From CAVQZA01 sp963718355 (GTDB taxonomy: Bacteria; Actinomycetota; Thermoleophilia; Gaiellales; Gaiellaceae): a stretch of 64,000 nt of DNA. Position 1 is the stretch's first letter. Every line of letters begins with the position of its first letter. Location of the stretch: NCBI GenBank assembly GCA_963718355.1, contig CAVQZA010000001.1:56839-120838 (forward strand), given 5' to 3'. Both the position numbers and the translations under genes were made by a program. Positions 8,144 through 16,238 of the stretch are shown in pieces. The notes beneath the pieces are model-generated. The model saw nothing but the letters and a program-made list of their open reading frames with translations. It was not told the origin of the DNA and did no database searches.

Positions 8144-9610
8144 ATGAGCACCGAGGTCAGCACCGCCAAGCAGCTCTACATCGGCGGCGAGTGGGCCGAT
8201 GCCGAAGACGGGCGCACGTTCGAGGATCGCGATCCCTTCACCGACGAGGTGGTCGCGGAGGTCGCCTCCGCCTCGCGCGCCGACGCCCGCCGCGCGGTCG
8301 AGGCCGCCGCTGCCGCGTTCCCGGCCTGGTCGCAGACCCCGCCGGCCGTACGCCAGGGCATCTTCCTCAAGGCCGCCGACATCCTCGAGAGCCGGCAGGA
8401 CGAGATCGTGTCCCTCCTCGCGCGCGAGACCGGGGCCACCTTCGGGATCTCGATGTTCCAGCTGCACTTCGTGCCAGGCCTGCTGCGCCAGTCGGCGGCC
8501 CTCGCGTACGCGCCTCTCGGCGAGATCATTCCGTCCGACAACGGCGTCTTCTCGATGGCGCTGCGCCGGCCGGTCGGCGTCGTCGGAGCAATCGCGCCCT
8601 GGAACGCGGCGCTGATCCTCTCGGCCCGCTCGATCGCCGCCCCGCTGGCACTCGGGAACACCGTCGTCCTGAAGCCGTCGGAGTGGTCGCCGGTGGCCGG
8701 CGGCCTGATCTGGGGCGAAATCTTCGCCGAGGCCGGCCTGCCCGACGGCGTGCTCAACATCGTCACCCACGCCCCCGGCGAGGCGCAGGGCGTAGGCGAC
8801 GAGCTGGTCGAGAACCCGCACGTCCGCCGACTCAACTTCACCGGCTCGACGGGCACCGGCCGCCGGCTCGCGGAGGCCTGCGGGCGCCAGCTGAAGCGGA
8901 TCGTCCTCGAGCTCGGCGGCTCGAACCCGATCATCGTCCTCGCCGACGCGGACCTCGAGTACGCCGTCAACGCGACGGCATTCGGCGCGTACCTCCACCA
9001 GGGGCAGATCTGCATGTCGGCCCGACGCGTGATCGTCGAGCGGCCGATCGCCGACGAGTTCATCGCCCGCCTTGCCGAGAAGGCGAGCGGCCTGAAGGTC
9101 GGCAACCCGAACGAGCCGGACACGATCATCGGCCCGCTCATCAACGAGCAGGCGCTCGCGCTGGTCAAGTCCCGCGTCGACGACGTCGTCGCGGCGGGGG
9201 CCAGGGTGCTCGCGGGCGGCAATGCGGTCGGCCCGTGCTTCGAGGCGACGCTGCTCACCGACGTGCCCGACGACTCGGAGTTCGCGCAGGTCGAGACGTT
9301 CGGCCCCGTCGCGGCGATCGAGATCGTCGACAGCGCGCAGGAGGCGGTCGAACGCGCGAACGCAACGAGCTACGGGCTCTCGTCCGGGATCCTCACCCAG
9401 AACGCCGATCTCGGGCTCGCGCTCGCACAGCAAATCGACGCGGGGATCGTCCACGTCAACGACCAGCCGGTCGGCGACGAGCCGCAGATGCCGTTCGGCG
9501 GGGTCAAGGACAGCGGCTTCGGCCGGTTCGGCGGCACCGCGGTCGTGGACGAGTTCACCGAGGTGCGCTGGATCACCGTCCAGCGCGGCTCCCATCCGTT
9601 CCCGTTCTGA
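8144..9610 (+). CDS. Aldehyde dehydrogenase family protein
   Basis: NAD(P)+-dependent aldehyde dehydrogenase of 488 aa, close to the family's usual length. The catalytic set is complete: Asn154 (PWN), Lys177 (KPSE), Glu256 (LELGG) and Cys290 (GQIC). The sequence resembles the vanillin/benzaldehyde/salicylaldehyde group (GVVGAIAPWNAALILSARS), which is suggestive only. The ATG at 8144 has GGAGG about ten bases upstream. It is followed 3 bases later by the CoA-transferase genes, giving a logical order aldehyde, acid, acyl-CoA. Control by the divergent IclR regulator is likely. Confidence 0.92.
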   Translation: MSTEVSTAKQLYIGGEWADAEDGRTFEDRDPFTDEVVAEVASASRADARRAVEAAAAAFPAWSQTPPAVRQGIFLKAADILESRQDEIVSLLARETGATFGISMFQLHFVPGLLRQSAALAYAPLGEIIPSDNGVFSMALRRPVGVVGAIAPWNAALILSARSIAAPLALGNTVVLKPSEWSPVAGGLIWGEIFAEAGLPDGVLNIVTHAPGEAQGVGDELVENPHVRRLNFTGSTGTGRRLAEACGRQLKRIVLELGGSNPIIVLADADLEYAVNATAFGAYLHQGQICMSARRVIVERPIADEFIARLAEKASGLKVGNPNEPDTIIGPLINEQALALVKSRVDDVVAAGARVLAGGNAVGPCFEATLLTDVPDDSEFAQVETFGPVAAIEIVDSAQEAVERANATSYGLSSGILTQNADLGLALAQQIDAGIVHVNDQPVGDEPQMPFGGVKDSGFGRFGGTAVVDEFTEVRWITVQRGSHPFPF

Positions 9611-9613
9611 GCC

Positions 9614-10273
9614 GTGACGGTCAGCCGACTCGTCTCCGCCGAGGAGGCTGTCCGTCAGATCCGCTCTGGCGACACGGTGATGGTCGGCGGGTTCGGCCTC
9701 GTCGGCGCGCCGCTGACGCTGATCGAGGCGCTCGTCGAGCACTCCGACGCGACTGACCTGACGATCGTCTCGAACAACATCGGCGAGCCCGGGCGCGGGC
9801 TCGGCAATCTGCTGCGACAGGGACGGATCCGGCGCGGGATCTCGTCGTATTTCACCTCGAATCCCGAGGCTGTCGCCGCGGTGAACGAGGGCCGGATCGA
9901 GGCGACCCTCGTCCCGCAGGGCACCTTCGCCGAGGCGATCCGGGCCGGCGGCGCCGGGATCGGCGGCTTCTACACGCCGGTGGGCGCCGGGACGCTGCTC
10001 GCCGAGGGGAAGGAGGAGCGGGTCATCGACGGAGTCCTGCATGTGCTCGAGACTCCGATCCGCGCCGATGTCGCGCTCGTGTTCGCGGCTCGGGCGGACA
10101 CACTCGGCAACCTCTGGTACCGCCGCACCGCGCGCAACTTCAACCCTGTGATGGCGACCGCGGCGCGGGTGACGATCGCCGAGGCCGGCGAGATCGTCGA
10201 GGTCGGCGCGATCGAGCCCGAGTCGGTGATGACGCCACACCTGTACGTCGACGAGCTCGTGGCGCGCACATGA
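9614..10273 (+). CDS. 3-oxoacid CoA-transferase, subunit A
   Basis: Alpha subunit (219 aa, GTG start) of a family I CoA-transferase that moves CoA from a donor acyl-CoA to a carboxylate. Family features are GDTVMVGGFGLVGAPLTLIEAL at the N-terminus, NNIGEPGRGLGNLL, and GTFAEAIRAGGAGIGGFYTP. The end of the gene overlaps subunit B by 4 bases (ATGA at 10270-10273). Relatives act on succinyl-CoA with acetoacetate or 3-oxoadipate; which applies here is not decidable from the sequence. Confidence 0.92.
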   Translation: MTVSRLVSAEEAVRQIRSGDTVMVGGFGLVGAPLTLIEALVEHSDATDLTIVSNNIGEPGRGLGNLLRQGRIRRGISSYFTSNPEAVAAVNEGRIEATLVPQGTFAEAIRAGGAGIGGFYTPVGAGTLLAEGKEERVIDGVLHVLETPIRADVALVFAARADTLGNLWYRRTARNFNPVMATAARVTIAEAGEIVEVGAIEPESVMTPHLYVDELVART

Positions 10274-10908
10274 GCGGCGACCCGAAGCAGGTGATCGCGG
10301 CGCGGGCTGCGCTCGAGCTCCGGCCCGGCGAGGTCGTCAACCTCGGGATCGGGATTCCGAATCTGATCCCGTCGTTCCTCGACGACGACGCGGGCGTCTT
10401 CCTCCATACGGAGAACGGGCTGCTCGGGGTCGGCCCAAGGCCGGACGACGACGAGCTCGATGCCGACCTGATCGACGCGGCGAAGCGGCCGGTCACCGCC
10501 CTGCCCGGCGCGTCGTACTTCGACAGCGCGTCGAGCTTCGCGATGATCCGCGGCGGGCATGTCGACGTCGCCGTGCTCGGCGCGCTTCAGGTCAGCGCCG
10601 CCGGCGACATCGCGAACTGGGCGGTTCCGGGCAAGGACGTGCTCGGCGTCGGCGGAGCGATGGATCTCGTGGTCGGCGCGCGGCGGGTGATCGTGACGAT
10701 GACGGCGACGTCCTCGGCCGGCGAGCCGAAGGTCGTGCCGCACTGCACGTACCCGCTTACGGCGACCGGTGCGGTCGACGTCGTGATCACGGAGCTCTCG
10801 GTGTTCCGGGTGCGCGACGGCGGGCTCGTGCTCACCGAGCTGCTCGACGGCGCCACGGTCGAGGACGTCGCCGCAGTGACCACGGCCGCATTCGCGGTCG
10901 AGGTCTAG
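10270..10908 (+). CDS. 3-oxoacid CoA-transferase, subunit B
   Basis: Beta subunit of 212 aa with the catalytic glutamate Glu48 in the motif ENGLLGVGP, the residue that forms the glutamyl-CoA thioester in this family. The conserved GLGIP-like segment appears as NLGIGIPNLI. It is translationally coupled to subunit A. It ends the catabolic operon that starts with the aldehyde dehydrogenase; a short gap of 18 bases separates it from the phosphoesterase gene. Confidence 0.93.
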   Translation: MSGDPKQVIAARAALELRPGEVVNLGIGIPNLIPSFLDDDAGVFLHTENGLLGVGPRPDDDELDADLIDAAKRPVTALPGASYFDSASSFAMIRGGHVDVAVLGALQVSAAGDIANWAVPGKDVLGVGGAMDLVVGARRVIVTMTATSSAGEPKVVPHCTYPLTATGAVDVVITELSVFRVRDGGLVLTELLDGATVEDVAAVTTAAFAVEV

Positions 10909-10926
10909 ACTCCGAAGGCCAGCGCT

Positions 10927-12126
10927 ATGACGGGACTATCGAGGCGAGAGCTCCTCCTTGCCGCAGGCGGAGCCGCGGTGGCCGTCAGCCCGTTGGCGCG
11001 CGCGGTCGCCGCGTCGGCTGCGTCCTTCGCGCCCACCGCGCTTCCCGCGCCGGCCAAGTCCGGGCTCGATCACATCATCCTCGTGACGATGGAGAACCGC
11101 TCGTTCGACCACTTCATGGGCTGGCTCCCGGGCGCCGACGGCAAGCAGGCGGGCCTGAGCTACACCGACTCGAGCGGCGTCTCGCACCCGACCCATCCGC
11201 TCGCGCCCGACTTCCAGGGCTGCAGCTTCCTCGACCCGGACCACAGCTACGACGGCGCGCGGATCGAATTCAACAACGGCGCGTGCGACGGCTTCCTCAG
11301 GGCGGCCAACGACGTGTTCGCGATCGGCTACTACCAGCGGCAGGACCTGCCGTTCCTCGGCAAGGCCGCGCCCGACTGGACGGTCTGCGACCGCTACTTC
11401 GCCGCCATCCTCGGTCCCACGTTCCCGAACCGCCTCTACCAGCACACCGGCCAGACCGACCGGATCGAGAACAGCTTCGCCGAGTCGGCGCTGCCGACGA
11501 TCTGGGACCGGCTCGGCGCGAAGGGCGTCAGTGCCGCGTACTACTACGGCAACATCCCGTTCCTGCTGCTCTGGCGCGACAAGTACGAGGCGCTCCAGCG
11601 GACGTACACGCAGTTCTTCGCGGACTGCCGCACCGGACGACTGCCTGCGGTCTCCTACCTCGATCCGATCTTCACCGGCAGCGACGAGGGCACCATGGCC
11701 GACGACCATCCTCACGCGGACATCCGGGCAGGCGAGGACTTCCTGAACCGGATCTACCACGCCGTCACCACGAGCCCGGCCTGGAAGCGGACGCTTCTCG
11801 TGATCACGTTCGACGAGTGGGGCGGCTTCTTCGACCATGTTCCGCCGGCTGTCGCTCCCGACAACGACCCGACGCACGCGCAGCGGGGATTCCGCGTGCC
11901 GACGCTACTGATCTCGCCGTTCGCCCGGCGCGCCCACGTGGCGCACGGCGTCTACGACCACACCTCCGTGCTGAAGCTGATCGAGTGGCGCTGGGGCCTC
12001 GACGCGCTGGCACCGCGCGATGCGGCCGCTACGAACCTTGCCGCGGCGCTCGACTTCCGCCACCCGGCGCTGACGGCGCCGACGTACAAGGTGCCGCACT
12101 TCGCTGCCGGCGCGGCCTGTCCCTAG
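10927..12126 (+). CDS. Secreted phosphoesterase, phospholipase C/acid phosphatase type
   Basis: Phosphoesterase-family (PF04185-like) enzyme of 399 aa that hydrolyses phosphoester bonds outside the cell. The N-terminus is a twin-arginine signal, LSRRELLLAAGGAAVAV, ending near AVAAS, so export is by Tat. The metal-site motif follows in HIILVTMENRSFDHFMGWLPG, where Glu-Asn are metal ligands in the family. Later blocks are VTFDEWGGFFDHVPPP-like (here FDEWGGFFDHVPPAVAP) and GFRVPTLLISPFARR. It is shorter than full phospholipase C proteins and lacks their C-terminal repeats. The stop shares CTAG with the convergent methyltransferase gene. Confidence 0.88.
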   Translation: MTGLSRRELLLAAGGAAVAVSPLARAVAASAASFAPTALPAPAKSGLDHIILVTMENRSFDHFMGWLPGADGKQAGLSYTDSSGVSHPTHPLAPDFQGCSFLDPDHSYDGARIEFNNGACDGFLRAANDVFAIGYYQRQDLPFLGKAAPDWTVCDRYFAAILGPTFPNRLYQHTGQTDRIENSFAESALPTIWDRLGAKGVSAAYYYGNIPFLLLWRDKYEALQRTYTQFFADCRTGRLPAVSYLDPIFTGSDEGTMADDHPHADIRAGEDFLNRIYHAVTTSPAWKRTLLVITFDEWGGFFDHVPPAVAPDNDPTHAQRGFRVPTLLISPFARRAHVAHGVYDHTSVLKLIEWRWGLDALAPRDAAATNLAAALDFRHPALTAPTYKVPHFAAGAACP

Positions 12127-12917
12127 AGGCGCCGGGCGACGGTCAGCAACGCGAGGTACGACTTACGGACCTCGCCCCCCGGCCGCGCCTCGATGCGGTT
12201 GCGGATTCGCTCGTACAGCTGCTCCCGAAGCCCGAGATCGGTGGCGCGGAAGCTCGAGTAGGTCTCGAGGACGCCGATGTAGTCCTCGGCGGAGTAGGTC
12301 ACGTCCCAGACGACGCGACGCACCTCGGCGGCGGCGAAGAAGCCGCTCGCCTCCGGCTCCTGGCTCATCCCCTCGACTTCGCCGGGCGACGGCGGGAGCC
12401 AGGGCTCATCTTCCGGGAACACGGCTCGATAGTCGGCCTCGACCTCGATCCACACCGGGTCGCCGCCCTCCGGCAGCACGTGGCTCGTCTCGACGATCGC
12501 GAGCGCGCCGCCCTCGCGCAGGAGCCTCGCGGTCTTTTCGTAGCGGAGCGCGGGGTCGATCCAGTGGAACGCGGTGAACGAGACGGCCGCGTCGAAGTCT
12601 GCGTGCGGCGGCTCCCATGTCTCGAAGTCGGCGGTCACGATCTCCACGTTCGGGAAGTCTGCGAGGTTCCGGCGGGTCAGCGCCGCGAGGCTCTCGCCGA
12701 GCTCGACGCCGGTCAGCTCGAAGCCACGCTGCGCGAGTGGCAGCGTCGCCTTGCCGGTGCCGGGCCCGATCTCGAGGATCCGGCCGCCGGCCGGAATGCG
12801 GGCGAGGGAGACCAGCTCGTCGAACAGCGCGGGCGGATAGGTCGGACGAACGCGGTCGTAGAGCTCGGGCACCTCCTCGAACGTCAGGCGAAGGGTCTCT
12901 CGCTTCGGAATGTCCAT
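12123..12917 (-). CDS. Class I SAM-dependent methyltransferase
   Basis: Methyltransferase of 264 aa with SAM-binding motif I ILEIGPGTGKATL at about residues 48-60, an acidic loop VTADFETWEPP, and AFHWIDPALRYEKTARLLREGG typical of the Methyltransf_11/25 group. The substrate is unknown. I chose the ATG at 12917 (MDIPKRETLRLTFEEVPELYDRVRP), which matches the usual family N-terminus. It begins 2 bases after the stop of the upstream membrane protein gene, so the two are co-transcribed. Confidence 0.85.
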   Translation of the reverse strand: MDIPKRETLRLTFEEVPELYDRVRPTYPPALFDELVSLARIPAGGRILEIGPGTGKATLPLAQRGFELTGVELGESLAALTRRNLADFPNVEIVTADFETWEPPHADFDAAVSFTAFHWIDPALRYEKTARLLREGGALAIVETSHVLPEGGDPVWIEVEADYRAVFPEDEPWLPPSPGEVEGMSQEPEASGFFAAAEVRRVVWDVTYSAEDYIGVLETYSSFRATDLGLREQLYERIRNRIEARPGGEVRKSYLALLTVARRL

Positions 12918-12919
12918 GG

Positions 12920-13957
12920 TCAGGCGCGCTGCGGGTTGTGGAGCTTCCAGGTCGCAGCGGAGAGCGCACCGAGGACGAGCGTCGGAAGCACGGTGAGCGC
13001 GCGGTAGACGAGCACCGCCGCGACGACCTCGGCGTTCCCGCCGCCGAAGCCGACGAGGAGCGAAGTGAGGCCGAGCTCGATCACGCCGACGCCACCCGGG
13101 GTGATCGGCACCGAGCCGACGATCCGCATGATCGACCACGCCGCAAAGGCCTCGATCGCCGTCACCTGGGAATCGGAGACGCCCGTCACGCGCAGCGAGA
13201 CGATCAGGACGAGGAACACGGTCAGGTGACCGGCGAGCGTGGCCAGCGTGAGGACGTGCCAGCGTCGCTTCAGGAGCCCGACGGTTTCGCGGCGGAATCG
13301 AACGAGCGCGGGGCCGGCCCACGTCACTGGCCCGCGGCGGATCAGCTTGAGCCCCCAGTTCGAGAGCTCGGCGGCCCGGTCACCGACCCACTTGGCCTCG
13401 CGGTCGCTCCTGAGCGCCACCGCGAACCCCGCGACCGCAGCGGCGAAGATGCCGAGCCCGATCAGGGCGACCGTCTGGAGCAGCGGGTTGGTGCCGCCCT
13501 GGACGGTGAGCAGGGCGAGCGCGACGACGGGAAAGCCGAGGATCGCGAACTGGTTCCAGACTCCGGTCACCGCGACGGCGAGCGCGACCGCGGCCGACTT
13601 GAAGCCCCAGCGATGCAGCATCCCGTAGATGACCGCCATCCCCACGGCAGGCCCGCCCGGCACGACAATCGTCACCGCGGTCGACGCCTGGGAGACGACG
13701 AACGCCTGCCGGAAGTGCAGACCCGGCAGCGCAGCCATGTAGGGCGGAGCGAACGTCGCGAGGTTGAGCAGGGTCGCGGCGAGCAGCACAGCCCACTCCT
13801 TCCACGAGAACGCCTTCACGACGTCCCACACCGAGGCGTAGCTCGCGATCTTCGGCAGGAAGAAGGCGAACACGACCGCGATCACGACGATCGCCAGGCC
13901 GGTGCCGCCGATCCGCCACCAGCGCGAGCGCTTTTTCTTCTCCTGCGGCTCGCTCAT
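12920..13957 (-). CDS. Membrane protein of the lysylphosphatidylglycerol synthase TM/AglD (YbhN) family
   Basis: Polytopic membrane protein of 345 aa with an N-terminal basic patch (EKKKRSRWWR) and about eight hydrophobic segments. Family features include the PGGPAVGMAVIYGMLHRWGF loop and the SVPITPGGVGVIELGLTSLL motif of the LPG_synthase_TM/UPF0104 group. Relatives are flippase-like or synthase-associated membrane domains; there is no catalytic aminoacyl-transfer domain here. The ATG at 13957 was chosen because the hydrophobic region starts about 20 residues later. Biological role unknown. Confidence 0.8.
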   Translation of the reverse strand: MSEPQEKKKRSRWWRIGGTGLAIVVIAVVFAFFLPKIASYASVWDVVKAFSWKEWAVLLAATLLNLATFAPPYMAALPGLHFRQAFVVSQASTAVTIVVPGGPAVGMAVIYGMLHRWGFKSAAVALAVAVTGVWNQFAILGFPVVALALLTVQGGTNPLLQTVALIGLGIFAAAVAGFAVALRSDREAKWVGDRAAELSNWGLKLIRRGPVTWAGPALVRFRRETVGLLKRRWHVLTLATLAGHLTVFLVLIVSLRVTGVSDSQVTAIEAFAAWSIMRIVGSVPITPGGVGVIELGLTSLLVGFGGGNAEVVAAVLVYRALTVLPTLVLGALSAATWKLHNPQRA

Positions 13958-14010
13958 GTGAGAAGTAGACCAGGGCCGGACGACGAGCGCCCGACCCTGG
14001 CCGTCGTTCG

Positions 14011-14907
14011 TCAGTTCTGCGAGGGGAAGACTCCCTCGACGCAGATCGAGTACGTGAGCCCGTTCGGTGCAACGCCACGCAGGTCGGGGAGCGCGAAGGT
14101 CGTGACCCCGTTCCCACCGTAGGTCGTGCCGAGCAGCGCGAAGAGCGCCTGGTTCTGATTGATCGGCAGGATCTGGCCGCTCGCCGGAATCCCGTTCGCC
14201 ACATTGGGCGAAGCCGAGAGCAGAATTTCGGCGAGCGTGCACGTCTCGCCCTTTCCGGGGTTGGCGGTATTCGTACCGTTGCCGAACCGCGGGTCGTTGC
14301 CGGACGGACCTGCCGGTCCCTGTGGACCCGTGTCGCCCTTGTCGCCCTTCGGCCCCGCCGAACCCTGCGCACCCGCCGGGCCTGCCGGACCCTGCGCGCC
14401 TGCCGGCCCCTGCGGACCTGCGGCCCCCGCCGGACCTGCCGGACCCTCCGGTCCGATGATCCCGTCGAGCCCCGCCGGTCCGATCGGGCCGGTGGGACCC
14501 GGGACGCCCATCGGGCCTGCAGGCCCGGTCGCGCCGGTGAGCCCGATCAGGCCCTGTGCCCCGGCCGGGCCGACTGCGCCCGCCGCTCCTGCGGCGCCGG
14601 TGTCACCTTTGGGCCCTGCGGCTCCGGTATCGCCCTTCGGCCCGTTGGCGCCTGCCGGGCCTGCCTGGCCTGCCGGCCCAGCGGGACCTGCGGGCCCCAC
14701 CACGTTCCAGGAAATCGCCTGCTCACCGTGGCGGCAGTCACTCGGATCGTTGACGACCCGCAGCAGGCCCAATGGCCCCTTGCAAGCGTTGATCGTCGTC
14801 GTGGCGGTGCTGTGCGCAGACACGGCATATGCAGCTCCGGCCGCGACCCCGGCGGTGACGCCCACGATGAGAAGCAGCCGCAGTACGCGGCCCGAGAAAC
14901 CCTTCAT
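14011..14907 (-). CDS. Secreted collagen-like protein with tail-collar-type C-terminus
   Basis: Predicted exported protein of 298 aa. Residues 1-30 form a signal or anchor (GRVLRLLLIVGVTAGVAAGAAYA). Residues 31-70 have two cysteines (Cys42, Cys58). Residues 71-203 are 44 uninterrupted Gly-X-Y triplets rich in GPA, GPK and GDT, expected to form a collagen triple helix. The last 95 residues resemble the phage tail collar/MdpB-type domain: GQILPINQNQALFALLGTTYGGNG then TFALPDLRG. AGGGGAGGGG just upstream of the ATG is a strong ribosome-binding site. No phage genes are near, so this is likely a cell-surface fibre or adhesin (inference). Confidence 0.85.
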   Translation of the reverse strand: MKGFSGRVLRLLLIVGVTAGVAAGAAYAVSAHSTATTTINACKGPLGLLRVVNDPSDCRHGEQAISWNVVGPAGPAGPAGQAGPAGANGPKGDTGAAGPKGDTGAAGAAGAVGPAGAQGLIGLTGATGPAGPMGVPGPTGPIGPAGLDGIIGPEGPAGPAGAAGPQGPAGAQGPAGPAGAQGSAGPKGDKGDTGPQGPAGPSGNDPRFGNGTNTANPGKGETCTLAEILLSASPNVANGIPASGQILPINQNQALFALLGTTYGGNGVTTFALPDLRGVAPNGLTYSICVEGVFPSQN

Positions 14908-14965
14908 GGTCCCCTCCCCTTAGCTCAACAGAATCAGGGAAGTACCACGGAAGGCGATCGAGTGT

Positions 14966-16204
14966 CTAGCCCTCCTCGGCCATCACGACCGATTCCGAGA
15001 GCCGGAACTTGTCGTGGACGACCCGCACGGCGCGCTCGACATCGCTCGCCGGCACGACGCAGGAGATCCGGATCGACGAGGTCGAGATGATGCCGATGTT
15101 GATCCCGGCCTCCGCGAGCGCGTCGAACATATCCGCGGCGACGCCCGGGTGCGACTTCATCCCGGCGCCGATCAGCGAGATCTTTGCGATCCCGGGATCC
15201 TGCTTCACCCCGCGCGCCCCGACGTCGGCCGCGACGGACTGGATCACCGGCTCGATCCGCGCGAGCTCGCTCATCGGCACGGTGAAGGAGATGTCCGTGT
15301 GCCCGTCCGCCGAGACGTTCTGGACGATCATGTCGACGTTCACCGCCTCGTCGGCGAGCCTGCGGAACAGCGCCGCGGCGATGCCCGGGCGGTCAGGGAC
15401 GCCGAGGATCGTGATCTCGGCCTCCGAGGTGTCGTGCGCGATCCCCGAGATGATCGGCTGCTCCATCAACTCCTCCTGACTCGTGACGAGCGTCCCCTCA
15501 GTGTCGCTGAACGACGAGCGGACGTGAATACGGACCCCGTGGTTTCTCGCGAACTCGACCGAGCGCAGCATCAACACCTTGCCGCCGCTGGCCGAGAGCT
15601 CGAGCATCTCTTCGTACGACATCGCCGAGAGCTTGCGCGCCTCGGGAACGATGCGCGGGTCGGCGGTGAAGACTCCCTCGACGTCGGTGAAGATCTCGCA
15701 GACGTCGGCGTCGAGCGCGGCGGCGAGGGCGACTGCCGTGAGATCGGAGCCGCCGCGGCCGAGCGTCGTCACCTCGGACTCGGTCGAGACGCCCTGGAAC
15801 CCGGCGACGAGCACGATCTGATCGGCCTCGAGCGCCTCATGGATCCGGTGGGCGCGGATCTCGACGATCTTTGCCTTGCCGTGCGAGGTGTCAGTGACGA
15901 TCCCCGCTTGCGAGCCGGTGAGCGAGATCGCCTTGTGGCCGAGGTCGTTGATCGCCATCGCCGCGAGCGCACACGAGATGCGCTCGCCCACGGAGAGCAG
16001 CATGTCGAGCTCGCGCGGCTCGGGCAGAGGCGAGACCTCGTGCGAGAGCGCGAGCAGCTCGTCGGTGACCCGGCCCATCGCCGAGAGGACGCCGACGACC
16101 TGCGAGCCGGCCTCGCGCGCGGCGACAAGCTTGCGCGCGACAGCGGTGAGCTTCTGGGGGTCGCCGACGGAGGTACCGCCGAACTTCTGCACGACGAGAG
16201 CCAC
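14966..16204 (-). CDS. lysC: Aspartate kinase
   Basis: Catalyses ATP-dependent phosphorylation of L-aspartate, the first step toward lysine, threonine and methionine. It is 412 aa, the usual length of the bacterial monofunctional enzyme. The kinase domain begins with VQKFGGTSVG and includes GFQGVSTESEVTTLGRGGSDLTAVALA. Two ACT domains follow from about residue 265 (ILGVPDRPGIAAALFRRLADEAV and SLIGAGMKSHPGVAADMFDALA), which in the family bind inhibitory lysine or threonine. The GTG start at 16204 lies six bases from a TAGCGT -10. The next pathway gene, asd, is elsewhere (56672). Confidence 0.96.
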   Translation of the reverse strand: MALVVQKFGGTSVGDPQKLTAVARKLVAAREAGSQVVGVLSAMGRVTDELLALSHEVSPLPEPRELDMLLSVGERISCALAAMAINDLGHKAISLTGSQAGIVTDTSHGKAKIVEIRAHRIHEALEADQIVLVAGFQGVSTESEVTTLGRGGSDLTAVALAAALDADVCEIFTDVEGVFTADPRIVPEARKLSAMSYEEMLELSASGGKVLMLRSVEFARNHGVRIHVRSSFSDTEGTLVTSQEELMEQPIISGIAHDTSEAEITILGVPDRPGIAAALFRRLADEAVNVDMIVQNVSADGHTDISFTVPMSELARIEPVIQSVAADVGARGVKQDPGIAKISLIGAGMKSHPGVAADMFDALAEAGINIGIISTSSIRISCVVPASDVERAVRVVHDKFRLSESVVMAEEG

Positions 16205-16210
16205 AGCCTC

Positions 16211-16216
16211 ACGCTA
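16211..16216 (-). promoter_or_regulatory. -10 element of lysC, leaderless
   Basis: TAGCGT on the minus strand, with exactly six bases between it and the GTG start of lysC, which places the transcription start on the initiation codon. No clear -35 is visible. Confidence 0.5.
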
Positions 16217-16238
16217 GCGGATGCAGGAGAATCGAGCC

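Noticed and set aside
14011..14300. Prophage remnant suggested by the tail-collar-like domain
   Set aside because: No other phage gene, integrase or attachment repeat is nearby and the protein has its own export signal.
14159..14923. Proline-rich plus-strand frame over the collagen gene
   Set aside because: It is the complement of the Gly-X-Y repeats; the minus strand has the signal peptide, ribosome-binding site and a recognisable C-terminal domain.
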